Below, in pieces: positions 58,689 through 64,000 of a stretch of 64,000 nt of DNA; the stretch's first letter is position 1; every line of letters starts with the position of its first letter. Position numbers and translations under genes: made by a program. The notes under the pieces were generated by a model. That model had not been told where the DNA came from. It saw only the letters and a program-made list of their open reading frames with translations, and did not search any database. The stretch covers positions 930,001-994,000 of the forward strand of contig WIUZ02000009.1 of the NCBI GenBank assembly GCA_015956445.1, written 5' to 3'. Origin of the DNA: Thelephora terrestris. Taxonomy: Eukaryota; Basidiomycota; Agaricomycetes; Thelephorales; Thelephoraceae.

Positions 58689-60048
58689 TCTACCCCAACA
58701 ACTACCAGTTCACTGAGCCGACTCCGCAGAGTACTCACTAGTCCAACTAGCTTGTGAGAGAACGGTCACGTCTCTATTCTTCCGGTAGGTTGTCCGAGGT
58801 CACTGCAAGTCAGGTCGAAATCCTAAAGCCTAAACCGTACTTCGTTCAGTTTAACACGCAAGGGTTTATCTCTACAACAGGATTGATGACTCCACCAGTT
58901 GATCGACTGGACGCTCGAGGTATTCTAATATGACTGCTGGGAGTCTATAGTTACGAGGCGCAGTTGACGCGCAGAGCGGGAGGGAGAGCAGATGGGGGGG
59001 TGTCTTGGATCAAACAAGAAACTCTGACTTGGCCTTAACTGCAACTGGGCTGAGAAGGGCAGAGGATTTCCTGAGGTAACAAAACTAAGGTACTACGATA
59101 CAGCCACAGTTGCTACTTATGCTAAAGGAGTGGCCATGACGTCAATACCCTAATATACCCTTATCAAGTCCAGAACAAAGGGAGATAAGGAGTGTGAGAA
59201 CGCTAAGTAAGGGAAGCGAACAAAGGTGACGCGTGGGAGAATAAAGGACAAAGGGCCTTACTAGCGTGTGAAGGATTGCATAAAAGATAAGGAATGTCCA
59301 CATGAAACATAGGGGTAAAGATAACACTAGTCCTAAAAGAAATAGGGGCATGGAGTCATGAAAGTTCGTACCTGGGGATCACACCCAAGGGTCAGGTGGA
59401 AACCTCTCATTGCTTCGTGCAATTTTCGAGCGGCTCCGAGATAAGAGACCATTCAGCATCCCTTGTTGTCTGTAGGCGGTAACAGCATCACGGACTAGTG
59501 GCAACCTCAACGTACGTCCGAACATGAGGAGGTCGGGCCTAGACTCATGGGACATGAGGGATTACAGATTCGCCGGCGTTTCATGCTAACGGCTACTCCA
59601 CATTCGTTGGGCTAACCAAAAGGAGTCTAAGGCACTCCTTCTGAATAACGACGATTCCTTCCTCTGGTTAGGAGACTGTGATGTGACTGTCCACGTGTGT
59701 GATCAGGGTCCAGGGTTGATCGTAATCGTAAAGTCATGAGGGGTCGTAAAAGGGGTTCGTGATGTCATAAAGGGGTCATCAGGGTCTTGAGACCTATTTT
59801 TAGTGCGCGCGCGTTCTAGGCGTTCCGGAACGAAGTTCTTCCAAGGCCGTCCCGCGGGCCGAGGTGTCAGCTTGATGTAGTAAGCCAACGATGATGGTAC
59901 AGGGGCGGAAGTTGATGTGACCCGGACCAATGAGGTTTGTCGAGGTAGGTCACGTGAAGGATCACCGATCTAGGCTATAAGAAGGACGTCTTCTTGGAGC
60001 CATCCTTGATCAGCAACACCAGCAACTTCCCCATCATCTTACCAAAAC
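58689..60048. other. Gene-free stretch
   Basis: No supported gene, repeat or RNA. It probably contains the promoter of the coiled-coil gene at its right end. Confidence 0.4.
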
Positions 60049-62375
60049 ATGTCCTTCCCCAACAACCATACCTACAAAGTCGCCAACGGCATCTCCACCA
60101 TTTCCCGTATCAACCGCCGTGCCGCCAACCGCAAAACCTATGCTTGTGCGGCTGGGACCCCCTATACCACGGATGACCAGGTATGGGGGAGACCTAGAGC
60201 TTTCTGGCTAGTACTAACGCCTTCCTCTAGGTAGAGGAACGTTCTTTCGGGCGTGGATGTCCAGCTAACGGCTTCTAGATCTTGGAGGTCCTCTCGGAAG
60301 TGAACGCTGAACGTCTCAGGGAGACGATCCCTCATTTGATGGGGTTGACCTGGGATGACGAGCTCTGGGTCCGTACGATTATCGCCGAGAAGGTGGCCTT
60401 CCAGATGAGGGGTAGGTTCGGGGAGCTGGAGCATCCGATCAAGAAGGAGCTCTGGTACACCCTGCAAAGGGGAATCTACGATCAGGACCTATTGGAGCAC
60501 AGAGTAACCGTTCCTCGGGCTGTCCGCCATCACTGGGGGCAAGGGGGTACTTACCCAGTGGGTACATTGTGAGTTCATTGTGGGTTTTGAAACCATTTGC
60601 CCAGTTGTTACCCACCAGGTACTTTTTGGGTACTTTTTGAAAGATACCCATCAATTTGCCTGCATTTTACCCACTGGGTACATGGTGGGTACTTTGTAAA
60701 AGTACCCACTCAGGAACCCAGTGGGTACTTCTTGAGCGAAACCCCTGGGTTCTTTCACAATTTACTTTCCAAAGTGCCCATTACAAACCTGAGCTACTTG
60801 TTGAGAGTTCTTTCATAAAGTACCCACCAATCTGATCACAATGTACCCAGTGGGTTTTTTTCAAAGAACTCACAAAGAACTCACAGTGTGGCTCAGTTTC
60901 ATCACAAACTCTCAAAGAACCCATTGAGTATCTGGTTGAGTACATTGTGATCAGAACAGTGGGTACTTTATGAAAGAACTCTCAACAAGTGGCTCAGGTT
61001 TGTAATGGGCACTTTGGAAAGTAAATTGTGAAAGAACCCAGGGGTTTCGCTCAAGAAGTACCCACTGGGTTCCTGAGTGGGTACTTTTACAAAGTACCCA
61101 CCATGTACCCAGTGGGTAAAATGCAGGCAAATTGATGGGTATCTTTCAAAAAGTACCCAAAAAGTACCTGGTGGGTAACAACTGGGCAAATGGTTTCAAA
61201 ACCCACAATGAACTCACAATGCCCCACTGGGTAAGTACTCCCTTGCCCCCAGTGCATGCTACCGCTTCCACTAGCCTTTTGTGGTCGCTCGTTCGTGAAG
61301 GAGAAAGCCGGGTAGGTTTTCCGTCTGAATATTCGAGTATGACTCTCAACTAATCAGACTGCCTAGGTTGAACGATTGGAGCGCGAAGTGAAAGAGGCGA
61401 AGGCAGACATCCTTCATCTATCAGCAGAGGGTCTTCAGATGAAGGAGACCTTGGCGGCCTTCCAACAGGGAACGAACGAAGCATTGGAGGCCATGGTCGC
61501 CAATCATCAGGAGCTGATCGCCGGGTTGAAGGTTCGGGACAACAACATCAAGGGGGCGTTGGCCAGGAGGGATGAAAAGGTCGTCTTTCAGCCTTTGCAG
61601 TTTGTGCAATAACTGAAAGACTTTCTAGATGGAAGAACTCGAGAACGTGGTGGCTGTGTTGACAGCACAGGTCGAGTCCTTGCAGGACAAGACCTGCAAC
61701 TGTAAAGAGGGTCCCAAATTGGTTGGTCAGGGGACAGCCGATGTTCCGTTCGAGTTGGAGTACGCCGACGAGGTGGTACTCCCATCTCCTAACCCGTCGT
61801 CCTATGCGACGCCTCCGATCGAGAACGCGGTTCCCGTGCCAACTCCAGGTCCGGCTTCTACCTTGGCCGCTTCCGACAAGGAGAACTGTGGGCGCTGCGT
61901 CTTGCAGCCGATCCGTCAGCTGGTGAAGATCGAAGATGAGGTCATGGAGGTTGATCGAGCTGAAGATGCTCCGAGGGTCGCCGAGGTACGTCCGGTGACT
62001 AAGGGGCAACAATGCAAACGCTCTCGACGCCGTCCCGCTCATCGTATGACCGCGTCGGCTAATCCTTACCCTCGACCAGTTGAGTCAGATGGTGACCAGT
62101 CTGGTCGAGGTGAGGAGCGAGGATTCCGATATCGGGTCTACCGTCCTTACCGACAGGTCGAGTCCGAGATCCAACTCCGACACCAGCTTCGCCTCGCAAG
62201 GCAGGATCCCACCCAGGGGTCCGATGAGGGAGATGGAGGGTCGCTTGCCGACTACATCGATAGCGCTGTCGAGCAGTCACCCGGTGATGGCGATGTGGGA
62301 CCAGGTGTTCCAGAGTTCGGTGACATCTGGGAGGCTGATCAGTCCGCTCGAAGGCATCTCTTCCTATCGGCTTGA
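60049..62375 (+). CDS. Coiled-coil protein of unknown function, exon carries a hairpin insertion
   Basis: Exon 1 60049-60179 (MSFPNNHTYKVANG, then a Cys/Arg-containing basic stretch); intron 60180-60275; exon 2 from 60276 (ILEVLSEVNAERLRETIPHL ... RAVRHHW), broken at 60531 by the hairpin element; resumed as HATASTSLLWSLV at 61254; an intron; then a long heptad-rich coil (VERLEREVKEAKADIL ... VRDNNIKGALARRDEK) continued over a further intron by EELENVVAVLTAQVESLQ and CNCKEG. The C-terminal part is Pro/Ser-rich and then basic (KRSRRRPAHR). An overlapping frame to 62511 may be an alternative 3' end. I do not recognise a family with certainty. With the hairpin in place the protein is probably not made in full. 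Confidence 0.45.
60531..61254. mobile_element. Long-armed palindromic (hairpin) MITE-like element
   Basis: Arms of about 317 bp (60531-60847 and 60938-61254), about 97-98% identical by eye, in inverted orientation around a loop of about 90 bp. Ends are CACTGGGGGCAAGGG and its complement. CAT flanks both ends and may be a 3-bp target duplication. The arms contain many copies of a small palindromic word, TACCCA(C/G)TGGGTA and parts of it. No coding capacity. It lies in an exon of the coiled-coil gene. Confidence 0.85.
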
Positions 62376-62511
62376 ACTAGTCGTTCAGCTGAGTGCCAAA
62401 GATGGTGACGCCATGTTCGGGGAGGTCCTTGCGAGGAGGGGCCAGCACTACGATCTCCGGGATGGACAGTTGATGACCTTTAGGCCTGCCGTAGATAGAG
62501 TCGACTTTTGA

Positions 62512-64000
62512 GGACGTTGTATGAGCATTAGTATAGCCATGTTGTTCCGTATTGCCGTGAATGTATGCGTGTGTGTGTGTGTTTTGAATGATCGGTGTGA
62601 AGGATAAGGAACGTGAAGCATTCAAAACATAAGAAGTGGTAAGAAGCGTTCAAAGAAAGAGCGTGTTATAAAAAGTTTAAAAATACCATGTTCCTGACAG
62701 ATGGCCCTTTGCGGTCCTGCGCCCAGAGCTTGATCCCTAGAAGAACACCATCGCGGGTTCCCTTGCCGCAAATGTTCCCATCATACGGCTGATGCTGGGC
62801 CTCCCATACATACCCAAGAGCAGTCATTTTAGCTACCAGTGTCTCGATTCAGGCACCTTTCCACAACAGCAAGCTGTGTTTTGACCTTCAAACTGTTGAG
62901 AGGAGTTACTCCTTTCGCCCGGACACGCAATGGGGGCACCCACAATTAATTCCTCCATCAGGGGTTCAATTGGCCGGTATAGCGCCATCGTTTCTCTATG
63001 CCAATCGTCCTCGTCACCATCGAGAGCAGTGCGACGGTTATTAACAACCGGGAATTCACTGAAAATAAAATCAACATTGTGCTCATAAGGGAATCATTGG
63101 GATCACATACTCTTGCTCCCTGTTGGCCTCCTCCGCCTTGCGCCCTGGGTACTTCTTCAAATGTGCTTGCGCCGCATCTATGCGGGAGATGATTTCACTC
63201 GACTTCCGCCCAACTCTGATCCAACATTTAGAATGAGTCCCGGCGGAGATGTATCCTTGGAGGTTCTTTCGAATTATATCCAACTTGGCCTGTGCTTCTT
63301 CTTGCTTCATATCGCCAGTCTTTGTACCTGATGCGGAAAAACCTTAGTTCATTGCGGCCCCCGCGAGCTCGACTCTGCGATGGGGTAGCATTGGTCCTCT
63401 TGCGCGAGTTCCAGAAAGTCATTGTGTCCTTCTAGTTGAGCGACAGAGTAAAGATGGTTGAAAAAAAACCTTTCAAGTCGCAGGGCTTAAATAACAGGTC
63501 GTGAAACAACGAAGAGTGGGGCCATTGAGCGATCCAGTGAGTCGTTCCACAAAAATTTGAAGGCAGATAGCTTCGTGGCACCAGGGCCCTGGATCTGCAA
63601 GGGGAAAAACCTGCCTACAATATGCGGATGAACGACCAACAAAAGAGCCGTTTCGCCATCATCGGGAGCTTAGGCCGGACCTATCGCTCTTCCTTTGTTA
63701 TGGTTATCATCCGAGCTCAGTGGTAGAAAATCGTGTTTAAATCTGAACGTGAGCATTATGATAGCTGAAATTGACCCAGCACGCACTGAAAATAATCCTT
63801 CCTTGACACAGGCAGTGGCCTGGACTTGATCACAGGGGGCCTGGAAGCAATGGAGTCCGCTGGAGGGCGGAAGGGCTCTGCAGAAAAGGCTCACCCGCAC
63901 ACATTTAATCTGACACCCATCATCTTGGGAGTCTGCACTAAACGTACCACCACCCACACTCAATACCACACTTTGAACATTAGCGGTTCCGAGTCCTAAA
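62512..64000. other. Right-end stretch with a possible minus-strand gene
   Basis: Minus-strand frames at about 62640-63422 may belong to one spliced gene: a Lys/Glu-rich piece (EEAQAKLDIIRKNLQGYISAG ... AAQAHLKKYPGRKAEEA), a donor GTATGT near 63110 leading to EFPVVNNRRTALDGDEDDW and a stretch open to about 62832, then MTALGYVWEAQHQPYDGN at about 62700-62830. The last junction could not be put in frame. No known domain. The rest of the stretch shows nothing. Confidence 0.3.

Noticed and set aside
60597-61189. Two 73-codon frames with almost the same translation on opposite strands
   Set aside because: They are the two arms of the hairpin element read in opposite directions, not genes.

Overview
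The window reads as nuclear DNA of a mushroom-forming basidiomycete (Agaricomycetes, probably Agaricales). Genes are broken by many short introns of about 45-80 bp with GT...AG ends. The gene content is typical of that group: tyrosine-kinase-like (TKL) protein kinases, an F-box/LRR-like gene, a NACHT fragment, Copia and pogo/Tigger elements, and an NPS2-type siderophore synthetase. No bacterial, rRNA, tRNA or CRISPR features were seen.

Left part (1-20 kb). A TKL kinase truncated by the window edge (1-1074) is followed by eIF2D (1899-4149, minus), a decayed F-box/LRR-like gene, a small NAD(P)-binding Rossmann protein (5912-6758, minus) and a broken FAD-oxidase fragment. A repeat-rich gap follows. 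A second TKL kinase gene is split inside an exon by an almost pristine 6.1 kb Copia retrotransposon (10261-16340, target duplication ACCTT). Next to it is a second copy of the Rossmann gene (17795-18637) with the same exon lengths as the first.

Central part (20-43 kb) is metabolic. A phosphoketolase gene (20130-22842, plus) is followed by a hydroxamate-siderophore pair. The first member is an N5-hydroxyornithine acyltransferase (23167-24605). The second is an NRPS with domain order A-T-C-T-C-T-C (25104-33146), the order expected for the basidiomycete trimeric hydroxamate synthetase (basidioferrin type). A perfect ATCAGATAA iron-GATA motif lies 69 bp before the NRPS start codon. After a pogo-transposase C-terminal remnant and a third TKL kinase, fused to a C-terminal LOTUS/OST-HTH-like module, come acetate kinase (38066-39510) and a second phosphoketolase (39793-42498), both on the minus strand. 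Phosphoketolase makes acetyl-phosphate and acetate kinase turns it into acetate plus ATP, so the pathway partners are neighbours. The two phosphoketolases have identical lengths for all six exons and lie in opposite orientation on either side of the siderophore genes.

Right part (43-64 kb) is gene-poor and repeat-rich. It holds one small secreted or membrane cysteine-containing protein (45237-45866), a saccharopine-dehydrogenase-like remnant, and a pogo/Tigger transposase with a single premature TGA (53292-55944). It also holds an inverted repeat pair, a NACHT fragment, and a coiled-coil gene whose exon carries a 724-bp near-perfect hairpin element (60531-61254).
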